Positions 53,642 through 62,697 are shown, counted from the first letter of the stretch. The stretch: DNA of 64,000 nucleotides from Phycisphaerales bacterium (GCA_020849615.1 JADLFW010000010.1:1-64000), one strand, 5' to 3'. Made by a program: numbers and translations. Notes: generated by a model not told the origin, from the letters alone.

Positions 53642-55309
53642 TCAACATCCTCCATCGTACAGGGTGAGGAACTCGAGGTAATCGCTGAAGTCCACGAGTC
53701 CATCCTGGTTCAGGTCCGCCGAGGGGTCCTGGGTGTCGTAGCGGTTCAGGAACTCGAGGTAGTCGCTGAAATCGACCTGGCCATCGCCGGTGTAGTCGAT
53801 CGGGCAGGTGCCCACGATGGTGAAGTCGGCCGGGCTGCTGTCAAAGCCGGTCAGCCCGTCCCCATCCCGGGCCACGATCCGAACCCGCGCGTGCGTCGTC
53901 GGGATGTTGGGCACGGTCCACAGGTGCGAGCCGTCGTCGGCCGTCATCGAGGCGATGACCGTCGGGTAGGTTGCGCCGCCGTCGGTCGAGAGGAGCAGAT
54001 CGATGTTGGCCACCGCCGCCTGGTCGTCATCGGTGCTCCAGGTGATGCTCACGGTGTCGCCGGCGTCGAAGGTCTCCCCGCCGCGCGGCGAGCGGATGAG
54101 CGCCGAGGGGTTGGCGCCGCCTGCCGGGGCGGGGATGTGCATCATGACGCAGTGCATGACGCCCGCGGAGGTGACCAGGGCATCGCTGTTGACCTGCACG
54201 ACCTGCTTGCCGGTGCCCGCGAGGGCGGTCTGCCACGCGGACAGGGCCTGCGGGTTATAGGGCACCATCGTCGCGTTGGTGTACGTGGGGATGCACACCA
54301 CGCCGTTGCACATCATGACGTTGGTGTACGTGTAATGCACGCCCGAGACGCTCCGGGCCGGGATCCGCGTCACCGTGTACCCCATCGACTGCATGAGGGC
54401 CGCGGTCTGGTCGCAGACGACATCCTGCGTGGTCCCCGGGTTGGCGGGCCAGTCGCTGATGACCACGGCCCGGTCGCCGACCACCTGCATCCACATGTCG
54501 ATGTGCTGCGTCGAGTCGATGGTGGTGGGGAACGGGTTGGTGAGCGTGGTGTCGACGTTCTGGTAGCTGTTCCACAGCGCGATGATCTGCGGCTCGGTCA
54601 GGGAGGGGTTCTCGTTGGCGATGAGGCGGGTCGCGTAGGAGTCGCCCGCGCTGCTGATGTGGTAGTTGCCTCCGCCGTGGATGAGCGGGATGACGTAGTT
54701 GGGGATCTTCCGCTGCGCGGCGTACCACGAGGTGAGGGCATCGTCGTTGGGGCGCGGGCGGTTGTAGGTGTGGTCGATCGTGGCCCGGATGTTGCCCTCG
54801 TAGATGTAGCGGGGGCCGTAGTCGCGGATCCAGATCGTGTCGGTCGTGCGGATGAGGTAGTCGATCTTCGAGGTGTCGATCCCGCCGCTCGAGAGCGAGG
54901 AGGCGACGGTGCTCTGCTCGGAGGCGCTGTCGACGACGACGAAGGCCCGCGCGTTGCCCTTGGCCGGATCGACGGCGTTGCGGATCATCTCGCGGAGGAT
55001 GTTGTTCTGCGCGGTGGTGCCCTCCCACGCGACCATGATCGCCGCGGCGGGGTGGTACTCGCCCGGGCAGAAGACCGGGCCCGTCGGCGGCGCGGCCCGT
55101 GTGCCCGGAGCGGTGATCGGGTGCTCGCGGATCCAGGCCCGCTCGAGGTCGGTCAGCCCGCGCGGGACGTCAGCGCCCTCGGGGTACACCAGCCGGCCGC
55201 CAACGAGCGCGGGCCCGGCCGCCGCGGGCTGACCCGCCGCCGTGCCTGTCCATGTCGCGGCCAGGCCCGCCACCAAGACCAATCCGCCGAGAGAGCGCAG
55301 GTTCCGCAC
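53642..55309 (-). CDS. Secreted peptidyl-arginine-deiminase-like protein with GC tail
   Basis: 555 residues. Signal peptide to 'GTAAGQP'. The catalytic domain (about 70-400) has 'TDTIWIRDYGPRYI', 'HIDMWMQVVGDRAVVISDW' and 'GVMHCVMMHIP', matching the Asp/His/Asp and late Cys of the agmatine-deiminase/PPAD guanidino-modifying superfamily. Unlike agmatine deiminase it is exported, as is the Porphyromonas protein deiminase, so surface protein citrullination is possible. An Ig-like domain (about 405-500) and two EF-hand repeats follow, ending DGGC. Confidence 0.85.
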   Translation of the reverse strand: MRNLRSLGGLVLVAGLAATWTGTAAGQPAAAGPALVGGRLVYPEGADVPRGLTDLERAWIREHPITAPGTRAAPPTGPVFCPGEYHPAAAIMVAWEGTTAQNNILREMIRNAVDPAKGNARAFVVVDSASEQSTVASSLSSGGIDTSKIDYLIRTTDTIWIRDYGPRYIYEGNIRATIDHTYNRPRPNDDALTSWYAAQRKIPNYVIPLIHGGGNYHISSAGDSYATRLIANENPSLTEPQIIALWNSYQNVDTTLTNPFPTTIDSTQHIDMWMQVVGDRAVVISDWPANPGTTQDVVCDQTAALMQSMGYTVTRIPARSVSGVHYTYTNVMMCNGVVCIPTYTNATMVPYNPQALSAWQTALAGTGKQVVQVNSDALVTSAGVMHCVMMHIPAPAGGANPSALIRSPRGGETFDAGDTVSITWSTDDDQAAVANIDLLLSTDGGATYPTVIASMTADDGSHLWTVPNIPTTHARVRIVARDGDGLTGFDSSPADFTIVGTCPIDYTGDGQVDFSDYLEFLNRYDTQDPSADLNQDGLVDFSDYLEFLTLYDGGC

Positions 55310-55347
55310 GTGTCTTTCTCCACTGTGATCGCCGGGCCGGGCCCGGC

Positions 55348-57081
55348 TCAGCCGCAGATGCCGCTGTACAGGTTCAGGAACTCCAGGTAATCCGCGAAAT
55401 CGACCAGCCCGTCGCCGTTGAAGTCGACGGTTTCATCCTCCGCATCGAAGCGGTTGAGGAAATCGAGGTAGTCGGTGAAGTCGGTGACCAGGTCGCCGTT
55501 GAGGTCGGCGCTCCGGAGCACCAGCCGGGCCGGCGCCGAGACGCTGGAAGCGCACGCGTTGCTTACGACGACGTCGTACACGCCCGCGGTCGCCGCCGAG
55601 GCCGCGACCTCCAGCGAAACGCCCGTGGCCCCGGCGACCGGCGCGCCATCGCGGCGCCACTGATAAGCCAGGGAAGCGCCCCCGCTCGCGGCGGCGCCGA
55701 AGGCGACCGTCGCGCCCGGGCACGCCGCCGCGCGGGCCGGCTGGCCCGTGATGCTCGGCGGGCCCAGCACCAGGTTGCAGACCGATTCGTAGTCAAGGAA
55801 GGTGACGATGCGTTCGATGACGCGCGGGCCGTAGGTCAGGCAGATGTTGGACATCCCGCCCGCGCACCCGTGGCAGTAGCTCATGATCGTGCCGCACCAG
55901 GCCGCGGAGCAGTCGCCCAGGCCGCAGCCGTCGATGGGGGGTGTGTAGCCGTCGTGGGTGTGGAACGTGCCGAAGTTGTGGCCGATCTCGTGCGCCGTGA
56001 CGAACGGATCCCAGTTCTGGCCGTGGTGGTCCTGCAGCGGCAGCGGGAAGTACCCGCTGAGGTTGGCCGAGAGCCCGTAGTCGTACTCCGGGTAGCACAG
56101 GGCCCCGACGTACGCCACGCCGCCGCCCAGGGGCCGCCCGGACAGGTAGTGCACGGCGGTGCGCTGGATGTGCGTCATCTGCGCGTTCCAGTACGCGCGG
56201 AACTCATCGAGCTGCGCCCCGGTGCCGCCCGCCGTCCACGGATCGGCCGGGTCCTCCCACAGCCGCAGGTAGGTGATGCGCAGGCGCGTGTTGAACTCGC
56301 GCTGCTGGATCTCTGACACCGCGCCCAGCAGGATGGCGGAGTACGCCGACGCCGCCATCGTGCTGCCGCCGAAGAGCGACGCCGTGAACTCGTGGTCGGT
56401 CTCGATGGCGAAGTACGCCTCGCGGCAGGTCATGTCGCGCTGCGGCGGCGCGGGCCTGGGCGACGCCTCGACGACCTTCATCGGATGCCCCGGTATCGGG
56501 ATCGCTCCGCCGCAGACGGGCTGGCTCCACGACACCAGGCCCGGCGCCATCGCGCCCACGCGGTAGGTCTGCATCACGCCGTCGCCGGTGAACGGGCCCG
56601 GCGAGAGGATGTAGGTCTCGCCGCCCGCCTGGATGTGGCCCTGGCAACCGCCGGGCGAGAGCGCCAGGAAGACGATAGAGCCCGGCTCGCCGAAGACCGT
56701 GCCGCGGAAGAGCGTCACATCGGGCCTGTCCAGCTCGACCTCGCGACCATCGCGGACCGACACGATCCGCGCATCGGGCGTGAAAACCTCGAACCGCTCG
56801 AGGTCGAGATCGAACGTGTGCTGCGGGTCCGCCGCGTAGCCGGTGAGGATGGCGCGGGAGGCTTCCCTGAGCCGGCCGTAGGCCCCCGCATCCAGCGTGA
56901 CCTTCAGCGTGCCCAGGCCCGTCATCGCGCCGGCGCTGAGCGGGCTGGGCATGACGACCTCGCCCGCGGGCTCCGCGGCCCGGGCCGAGCCCGTGAGGCC
57001 GATGGCCACGATCGCGCTGCGCGCAGCGCCCCACGACACAAGTCCGCCGGCCCGTCCCGACCCCCGAACCCTGTTCATCAT
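55348..57081 (-). CDS. Secreted metzincin peptidase (M12-like) with variant tail
   Basis: 577 residues from ATG 57081, with AGGGAG upstream. Signal peptide ('IVAIGLTGSARA'). A propeptide-like region leads to the catalytic helix 'AHEIGHNFGTFHTHDG', i.e. HExxHxxxxxH, and 'GTIMSYCHGCAGG' as the Met-turn: a metzincin of the reprolysin type. An Ig-like domain follows ('PPSITGQPARAAACPGATV'). The tail has two repeats ('NGDLVTDFTDYLDFLN', '[16 protein letters not shown]') but ends SGICG, with the Cys not last. Its start codon lies ten bases after the stop of the upstream gene. Confidence 0.9.
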   Translation of the reverse strand: MMNRVRGSGRAGGLVSWGAARSAIVAIGLTGSARAAEPAGEVVMPSPLSAGAMTGLGTLKVTLDAGAYGRLREASRAILTGYAADPQHTFDLDLERFEVFTPDARIVSVRDGREVELDRPDVTLFRGTVFGEPGSIVFLALSPGGCQGHIQAGGETYILSPGPFTGDGVMQTYRVGAMAPGLVSWSQPVCGGAIPIPGHPMKVVEASPRPAPPQRDMTCREAYFAIETDHEFTASLFGGSTMAASAYSAILLGAVSEIQQREFNTRLRITYLRLWEDPADPWTAGGTGAQLDEFRAYWNAQMTHIQRTAVHYLSGRPLGGGVAYVGALCYPEYDYGLSANLSGYFPLPLQDHHGQNWDPFVTAHEIGHNFGTFHTHDGYTPPIDGCGLGDCSAAWCGTIMSYCHGCAGGMSNICLTYGPRVIERIVTFLDYESVCNLVLGPPSITGQPARAAACPGATVAFGAAASGGASLAYQWRRDGAPVAGATGVSLEVAASAATAGVYDVVVSNACASSVSAPARLVLRSADLNGDLVTDFTDYLDFLNRFDAEDETVDFNGDGLVDFADYLEFLNLYSGICG

Positions 57082-57091
57082 CCCATCTCCC

Positions 57092-60019
57092 TTAGTGCGA
57101 GCACCGATCATACAGGTTGAGGAACTCGAGGTAATCCGCGAAGTTGATGAGCCCATCGCCGTTGAGGTCGATCGCGCCGACGAGCGGCTGCGTTTCGTAG
57201 CGGTTCAGGAAGACCAGGTAGTCCTGGAAGTCGATCAGCCCGTCGGCGTTGAGGTCGGCCCGCGGGTCGGAGCTGTCGAAGAGCGACAGGAAGTCGAGGT
57301 AGTCGGAGAAGTCAACGACGCCATCACCGTTGAAGTCGATCTCGATCTGGCCGACCTCGTAGCGGTTCAGGAACTCGAGGTAGTCGGCGAAATCCACGAT
57401 CCCATCCTGCGAGAAATCCACCGCGCAGCAGCTCAGCTGCCCGCTGAAGACATACGCCGAGCCGGGGATGCCCGCCGGATCGGCGCCGAGGCCCGACCCC
57501 GATCCCACACCCGTCGTCTCACCGACGATGAAGTCCTCGCGGTCGTCGTCATCGACATCCACCCCGCCCGCCAAGGCCGCCCCGAAGTGCCCGCGCAGGC
57601 GCTTGCCGGGGAACGACTGCAGCGCAGCGCCGTCGGCGCCCGACGCAATGAGCACCGACCCGACCTCCACGAACACCCCCTCGCGGCCCGGCGCGCCGAT
57701 CGCCACATCCGGCACGCCATCACGGTCGAGGTCGCCGACCCCGGCCACCGCCGCGCCGAACCTCTCGCCCGTGCGCTGGCCGGGCCATGAAAGCAGCGCC
57801 AGCCCGCTGGCGCCCGAGTACAGCCGGGCCGCGCCGGCGCCGGGCTCTTCCCCCGTCGCCAGCGGAGACCCGATCAGCACATCCGCAGCGCCATCGCCGT
57901 TGAGATCGCCGGGCCCGGCGATCGCCGTGCCGAGCCTCTCCCCACCCGACCCGTCGATCCGGCGGATCAGCGATCCAGTGACGCCCGAGCAGATGAAGAC
58001 CGAGCCTGCGCCCTCCAGCGCGCCGGGCGCGCCGATGGCGAGGTCCGGGCCGCCATCGCCGTTCACATCGCCAAGCCGGGCCAGCGAAGCTCCGAAGTCA
58101 GCGCCCGGGCCCGCCTCTCCGCCCGGCACCATGCGGATCAACCCCCCGGTCGCGGCGGAGATGATCTCCACGAGCGCCGGCACGGGGCCGCCGCCCGGCG
58201 CGCCCACAGCCAGGTCGGCCCGCCCGTCGCCGTCAAGGTCGCCCGCGGCCGCAACGCTGGAGCCATACCGGTCGCCAGGCGCTGCGCCCGCCAGCTCGCG
58301 GATCGTGGCGCCGTTGGCGCCCGAAATGATCCGGACCCGGCCCGGCGCGGGCGGCGGCGACATGAGCGAGTTGATGATCCGCCGCGATAGTTCGCCGTAG
58401 CCCTGGGCGGTCAGGTGGGCGTGCACCTCGTCGGTGTACCAGTCCATGGCCCGGGCCTCGGCCTCGGTCATCATGGCGCTGAGGTCGATGCACGTTGAGC
58501 GGGGCCATTCCGCCGCCAGGTCGCGCGTGGTCTGCCTCAGCGCGATCAGTGGCTCCTCATCCAGCTTGGACGGGTCATCGCTCAGGACGTGGTAGCCCAG
58601 CATGACAAAGTACAGTTCGGACAGAGGCCAGCCGCTGGCGGTCCACACCGCCTCGATCCGCTCCTTGATGAACTCCATGTTGTCCCGATAGCCCTCGGGG
58701 GTCCGTGAGATGCCCCGGGCGCGGATGCTGGGACGGGTGTCGCCGCGGTCGTTCCCGCCCTCCTCGATGTAGATGACCACCTTCTTGTCCGGGCCCTGCA
58801 GGCGCCGGACCTGCCCGTAGAAGTTGGCGAGGCTGGGCAGCGGCGTGAGCGAATAGAACACCGCCGCATCGCGCGCCGACCGCCCCCCGACCGCCCACAG
58901 CGTGCTGAACGCGTAGCCGGTCGGCCGATCGAGGTTCTGGGCCCGCATCCACAGCAGGAACACGGGCCCGACCAGCGGCGGATCGCCCGGCACGGTCCAG
59001 CGCAGCAGCATCTCGGCATCGCGGGCCGGGTCGGCGGGCAGTTCGAACTCGACGCGGCGCATCTCATCCTGCACCGCCGGGCCCGTGCTCACGCGGTCGT
59101 AGCGCTGGATCAGCGAGTACGGAGGCTCGCCCATCCGCACCTCGGGGGTGAAGCTGCTGCCGCCGGATGCGAACACGCCGTAGTCCATCGAATAGCCGAG
59201 CCGGCTTCCCACACCCATGGGGTGGTAATGGTGAATGAGCAGCCCGTGCGCCGCTTCGGAGAGCATGCCGGCGTCGGGCTCCCAGTACGCGTAGCGGTGC
59301 AGCGTCTGGCCCGTCGCGGGGACCAGGTCCACATTCCACACATCCCCGAAGATGCCGGGAGCTTCGGTGAACCGGCCCAGCGGGCCGCCCGTGCTGTTGA
59401 TCGCCTGCGAGCCCCACCGCGTCGCCACCAGCCCGTTGTTCTCGTTGGGCGAGTGCACCTCGGTGGCGTAGCACGGCACACGCTGCGACAACGCCACCTG
59501 CAGCCCGGCGTTGTACCCGTACTGGAAGTAGAAGTGGTTCGAATCGCCCGCCCCGCAGACCACATCGACCCGATGCGCGGCCATGGCCTCGATGACGGGC
59601 CGGATCTTGGCGGGCTGGGTGTTGGCCGGCGTGGTGAAGCCGTCGCTCCGCGGGGCGCCGACAGCCAGGTCGGGCGTGCCGTCGCCGTTCACATCATCCA
59701 GCGCGGCGATCGACCATCCGAAGAGCTCGCCCGTCTCCACCCCGGAGAGCGTGAGCAGCACCGACGCATCCCGCCCCGAGTACACCCGCACCACGCCCGA
59801 GGAAGGCGCTGCGCCGCTCTCGCGGGGTGATGAGACGGCGTAGTCCGGGGTGCCGTCGTGGTTGATGTCGCCGAGCCACGCCACCGCGCGGCCGAACTCA
59901 TCGAGGCTCCGGGAGGCGTTCACCTGGTGGACTTCGCGCGGACATTGACCTCGCGCGGACCCCGCGAGAGCGATGAGACCGATAACCCCCAGCTTTCCGA
60001 GATGGCGGCTTGCGCCCAT
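57092..60019 (-). CDS. Secreted FG-GAP propeller with SGNH esterase insert, four-repeat tail
   Basis: 975 residues; GGGAG lies upstream of ATG 60019. Signal peptide to 'GSARGQ'. FG-GAP blades ('GWSIAALDDVNGDGTPDLAVGAP', four or more) make a propeller; between the second and third blades (about 130-560) sits a domain with 'CGAGDSNHFYFQYGYN' (nucleophile Ser), 'YIEEGGNDRGD' and 'WYTDEVHAHLT' (Asp-x-x-His), the signature blocks of SGNH/sialate O-acetylesterase-like enzymes. The tail has four EF-hand repeats, not two, and ends DRCSH. Confidence 0.82.
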   Translation of the reverse strand: MGASRHLGKLGVIGLIALAGSARGQCPREVHQVNASRSLDEFGRAVAWLGDINHDGTPDYAVSSPRESGAAPSSGVVRVYSGRDASVLLTLSGVETGELFGWSIAALDDVNGDGTPDLAVGAPRSDGFTTPANTQPAKIRPVIEAMAAHRVDVVCGAGDSNHFYFQYGYNAGLQVALSQRVPCYATEVHSPNENNGLVATRWGSQAINSTGGPLGRFTEAPGIFGDVWNVDLVPATGQTLHRYAYWEPDAGMLSEAAHGLLIHHYHPMGVGSRLGYSMDYGVFASGGSSFTPEVRMGEPPYSLIQRYDRVSTGPAVQDEMRRVEFELPADPARDAEMLLRWTVPGDPPLVGPVFLLWMRAQNLDRPTGYAFSTLWAVGGRSARDAAVFYSLTPLPSLANFYGQVRRLQGPDKKVVIYIEEGGNDRGDTRPSIRARGISRTPEGYRDNMEFIKERIEAVWTASGWPLSELYFVMLGYHVLSDDPSKLDEEPLIALRQTTRDLAAEWPRSTCIDLSAMMTEAEARAMDWYTDEVHAHLTAQGYGELSRRIINSLMSPPPAPGRVRIISGANGATIRELAGAAPGDRYGSSVAAAGDLDGDGRADLAVGAPGGGPVPALVEIISAATGGLIRMVPGGEAGPGADFGASLARLGDVNGDGGPDLAIGAPGALEGAGSVFICSGVTGSLIRRIDGSGGERLGTAIAGPGDLNGDGAADVLIGSPLATGEEPGAGAARLYSGASGLALLSWPGQRTGERFGAAVAGVGDLDRDGVPDVAIGAPGREGVFVEVGSVLIASGADGAALQSFPGKRLRGHFGAALAGGVDVDDDDREDFIVGETTGVGSGSGLGADPAGIPGSAYVFSGQLSCCAVDFSQDGIVDFADYLEFLNRYEVGQIEIDFNGDGVVDFSDYLDFLSLFDSSDPRADLNADGLIDFQDYLVFLNRYETQPLVGAIDLNGDGLINFADYLEFLNLYDRCSH

Positions 60020-60276
60020 GCTGGACTCCCGCCCCCGCGATCATGACGGTGCTCGGCCCGGCGACCGGGCCGAAGGGCTTGCGCGAAAGGTCAGTCTACC
60101 GGCTACCCCTGCGCCGACTCCAGCTTTTTCGGCGGTCCCCGCCGCCGGGTCCCTCCTTGGGTCCCTTCCAATGCCAGTTTGCCCCGGATGGCTCTGGCCC
60201 GGCCGCGCACCCGCCTGTCCACGGGGTCACCCGGCCCCGCGCCGGGCCTCGTGCCTTTGTTCCTTCGCGCCCTTCT
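60020..60276. other. Intergenic region, 257 bases
   Basis: It contains GC-rich sequence and, at 60249-60276, a degenerate CTTCGTGCC-type repeat that ends at the stop codon of the next gene. Otherwise I see no open frame or RNA gene. Confidence 0.5.
60249..60276. repeat. Degenerate CTTCGTGC-type repeat
   Basis: CGTGCCTTTGTTCCTTCGCGCCCTT reads as three altered copies of the 8-bp unit seen at 45378, and it touches the stop codon at 60277. Confidence 0.4.
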
Positions 60277-62697
60277 TCAGCACCCCGCGTCGTACAGGTT
60301 CAGGAACTCGAGGTAGTCGGCGAAGTCCACGATCCCATCACCGTTGAAGTCCACGGCGGGATCGAGGGCATCGTACAGGTTCAGGAACTCGAGGTAGTCG
60401 GCAAAGTCCACAACGCCATCGCCGTTGAGGTCCACCGCGCACGTCGCGGGCTCGACGGTGAAAGTCCACATCGCGCCGCCGCCCGCCAGGCCATCGCCGC
60501 TGGGCAGGCTCGCGGCCGAGGCCGGGTCGGCGATCTCGCCGTCGAGCTTCGTCGATCCGCCCGAGACCGTGATGTCATCGGCGGCCGAGACCGTGTAATC
60601 ACCCGCGGGGAGCGCAGCGCTGAAGGCCAGCGTCGCGCGGAAGTTCACCGCGTCGTACGACAGCGTGAACGGCACCGGGCCCGACGGGCCCGTCACCGTG
60701 AAGTTCGGCGCCGACGCCGTGATGTTGGCGCTGAAGCCGATGACGACCTGCTCGGGAGAGGAGGCCGCCGGCGACACCGAGCCCGGGCCCGGCGCTGCGG
60801 TGATGATCTTGGCCGGGCCGGCGGCGTACGTCTCGGAGGTCTTGCCGGTGTTGAGGATGTAGTCGAGCGGGTCGATGGTGACCGAGGTGGCGGCCGCGGG
60901 TATCGGGATCACGAAGTGCTCGGAGCGCGCGTCGTTGAGGATGCGGTAGGTCTGGCTGCCGCCGGAGTAGTTCACCTTCACGCTGACCGGCATGGCGAAG
61001 ACGCCGCCGATGCCGTGCGTCGTGGCCTGCGTCTGGCGGAGCCGCAGCCGCAGGTACGGCTGGCCCGCGATCGTCACGTTCTGGTAGCCGTAGGCGTAGG
61101 CCGGCGCGCCCGTGCGGTAGACCCACTGATCGAAGAAGACCGCGAGGTCCTGGCCGTAGACGCTGGAGGCCACATCACGGAAGTCCTCGGTGGTGGCGCC
61201 GCTGCCGCCGTAGGCGTTGCGGTAGGTCTGCAGGGTGTCGAAGAACGCCGCATCGCCCATCACGCCCCGCAGCATGTGCAGCACCCAGCCGCCCTTGAGA
61301 TAGGTCGACTCGCCGTAGAAGATGCGGTTCATGTCCGAGACGTCATCCACGTAGACGGTCGTGTCGGTGTCGCCCGGCTTGCGGTTGTTCATCGCCGACT
61401 GCAGGGCCGCCGCGCCGCTCGAGCCCGGCTTCTTCTCCTGCCACAGCGCCTCGCTGTAGGTCGCGAAGCCCTCGTTGAGCCAGATGTGGTTCCACGTTCG
61501 GCACGTCACGTTGTCGCCCCACCACTGGTGGGCCAGCTCGTGCGCCGTCAGGCTCTCGCCGAACCCGCCCTGCCCCGTGTTGGTCTGGTGCTCCATGCCC
61601 CCGCCGAAGCTGAACTGGTAAATGCCGTACTTCTCATTCACGAACGGGTACAGCCCGTACCACGGCGCGAACGTCTCCATCATCTGGATGCACCGCTCCC
61701 AGCCCTGGCGGTTGGACGGCGAGTCGTCCCCCGGGAAGATGTTGAACTCCACCGGCATCGTCGCCGTCCCGCCTCCCGGCGGCGTGTACGTGTAGTTCTG
61801 CGTCCACGTGTTGTAGTTGGTCGAGCTGAACGACACCAGGTACGTCGCGGTCGGGTAGTCCGACCTCCAGCGATACTTCTTCCGCCCGCCGCTCAGCGTG
61901 TCCACGCCCTGCAGCAGGCCGTTGCACACCGTCCGCATGGTCCCCGGCGCCGTCACCGCGAGCTCCAGCGTCGCCTTGTCCGCGTTGTCGCCCGCCTCGC
62001 CGAAGTCGGCGTCCTTGGCGGGCCACCACGTCGCCGCGAAGTACGCCTCGCTCAGCGTGTGCACCAGCGGCTGCCCGCCCTGGGTGGTGAACTCGATCGA
62101 GCCGAACCCGCGCGACACCGCCGTCCCGGTGTACACGATCTTCAGCGTGAACTCCTCGCCCGCGTTGTACGCCCGGTCCAGCGTCACCAGCCGCCCGTAC
62201 GACCCCACCGACGAGTGCGCCACCGGCGTCGTCCCGTTGACCAGCAGCTGCGTGATCGTGTAGTTGCTCCGCAGCCGGAATGTGAACTGCGTCAGCCCCG
62301 CCACCAGGCTCCGCACCGTCATCGTGTTCGACCCCGTGATCACATCCGTCGACGGGATGATCTCGAGGTCGACGTTGTTGTGCAGCACATCCGTCGCCGT
62401 CGCCGCCTCACGCATCATCGTGCGCACCCAAGGCAGCTCATCCTCCTGCCACTGCTTCCCCGCCTCGAACCGCCGGCGCAGCTCGCACGCCTTGCCGCAC
62501 CCGTACTGCTCGACGGGCCGGTCGCACGCATCCGCCGGCGGGATGCCCCATCCGCCCACCGCGCCTTCCGTCTGCCCCAGCGCCGGCATCGCCAGCCCGG
62601 CCACCGCCGCCAGCACAACGCCCAGAGCCCGGCCCGGCACCCCCGGGCCACGGCGCGCGACGACTCCATCCACCGACGGGTACTTGCCACTCATCAT
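60277..62697 (-). CDS. Secreted M1-family metallopeptidase with GC tail (paralogue)
   Basis: 806 residues. AAGGGG six bases before ATG 62697 supports this start (M62703 would overlap the ribosome site). A signal region ('LGVVLAAVAGLAMPALGQ') is followed by the M1 domain: 'GGGMEHQTNT', 'TAHELAHQWWGD', 'NHIWLNEGFATYSEAL'. An Ig-like domain ('PGPGSVSPAASSPEQVVIGFSANI') and two EF-hand repeats ending DAGC complete it. Region by region it is similar to the 14110 protein, so the two are paralogues in separate clusters. Confidence 0.9.
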   Translation of the reverse strand: MMSGKYPSVDGVVARRGPGVPGRALGVVLAAVAGLAMPALGQTEGAVGGWGIPPADACDRPVEQYGCGKACELRRRFEAGKQWQEDELPWVRTMMREAATATDVLHNNVDLEIIPSTDVITGSNTMTVRSLVAGLTQFTFRLRSNYTITQLLVNGTTPVAHSSVGSYGRLVTLDRAYNAGEEFTLKIVYTGTAVSRGFGSIEFTTQGGQPLVHTLSEAYFAATWWPAKDADFGEAGDNADKATLELAVTAPGTMRTVCNGLLQGVDTLSGGRKKYRWRSDYPTATYLVSFSSTNYNTWTQNYTYTPPGGGTATMPVEFNIFPGDDSPSNRQGWERCIQMMETFAPWYGLYPFVNEKYGIYQFSFGGGMEHQTNTGQGGFGESLTAHELAHQWWGDNVTCRTWNHIWLNEGFATYSEALWQEKKPGSSGAAALQSAMNNRKPGDTDTTVYVDDVSDMNRIFYGESTYLKGGWVLHMLRGVMGDAAFFDTLQTYRNAYGGSGATTEDFRDVASSVYGQDLAVFFDQWVYRTGAPAYAYGYQNVTIAGQPYLRLRLRQTQATTHGIGGVFAMPVSVKVNYSGGSQTYRILNDARSEHFVIPIPAAATSVTIDPLDYILNTGKTSETYAAGPAKIITAAPGPGSVSPAASSPEQVVIGFSANITASAPNFTVTGPSGPVPFTLSYDAVNFRATLAFSAALPAGDYTVSAADDITVSGGSTKLDGEIADPASAASLPSGDGLAGGGAMWTFTVEPATCAVDLNGDGVVDFADYLEFLNLYDALDPAVDFNGDGIVDFADYLEFLNLYDAGC

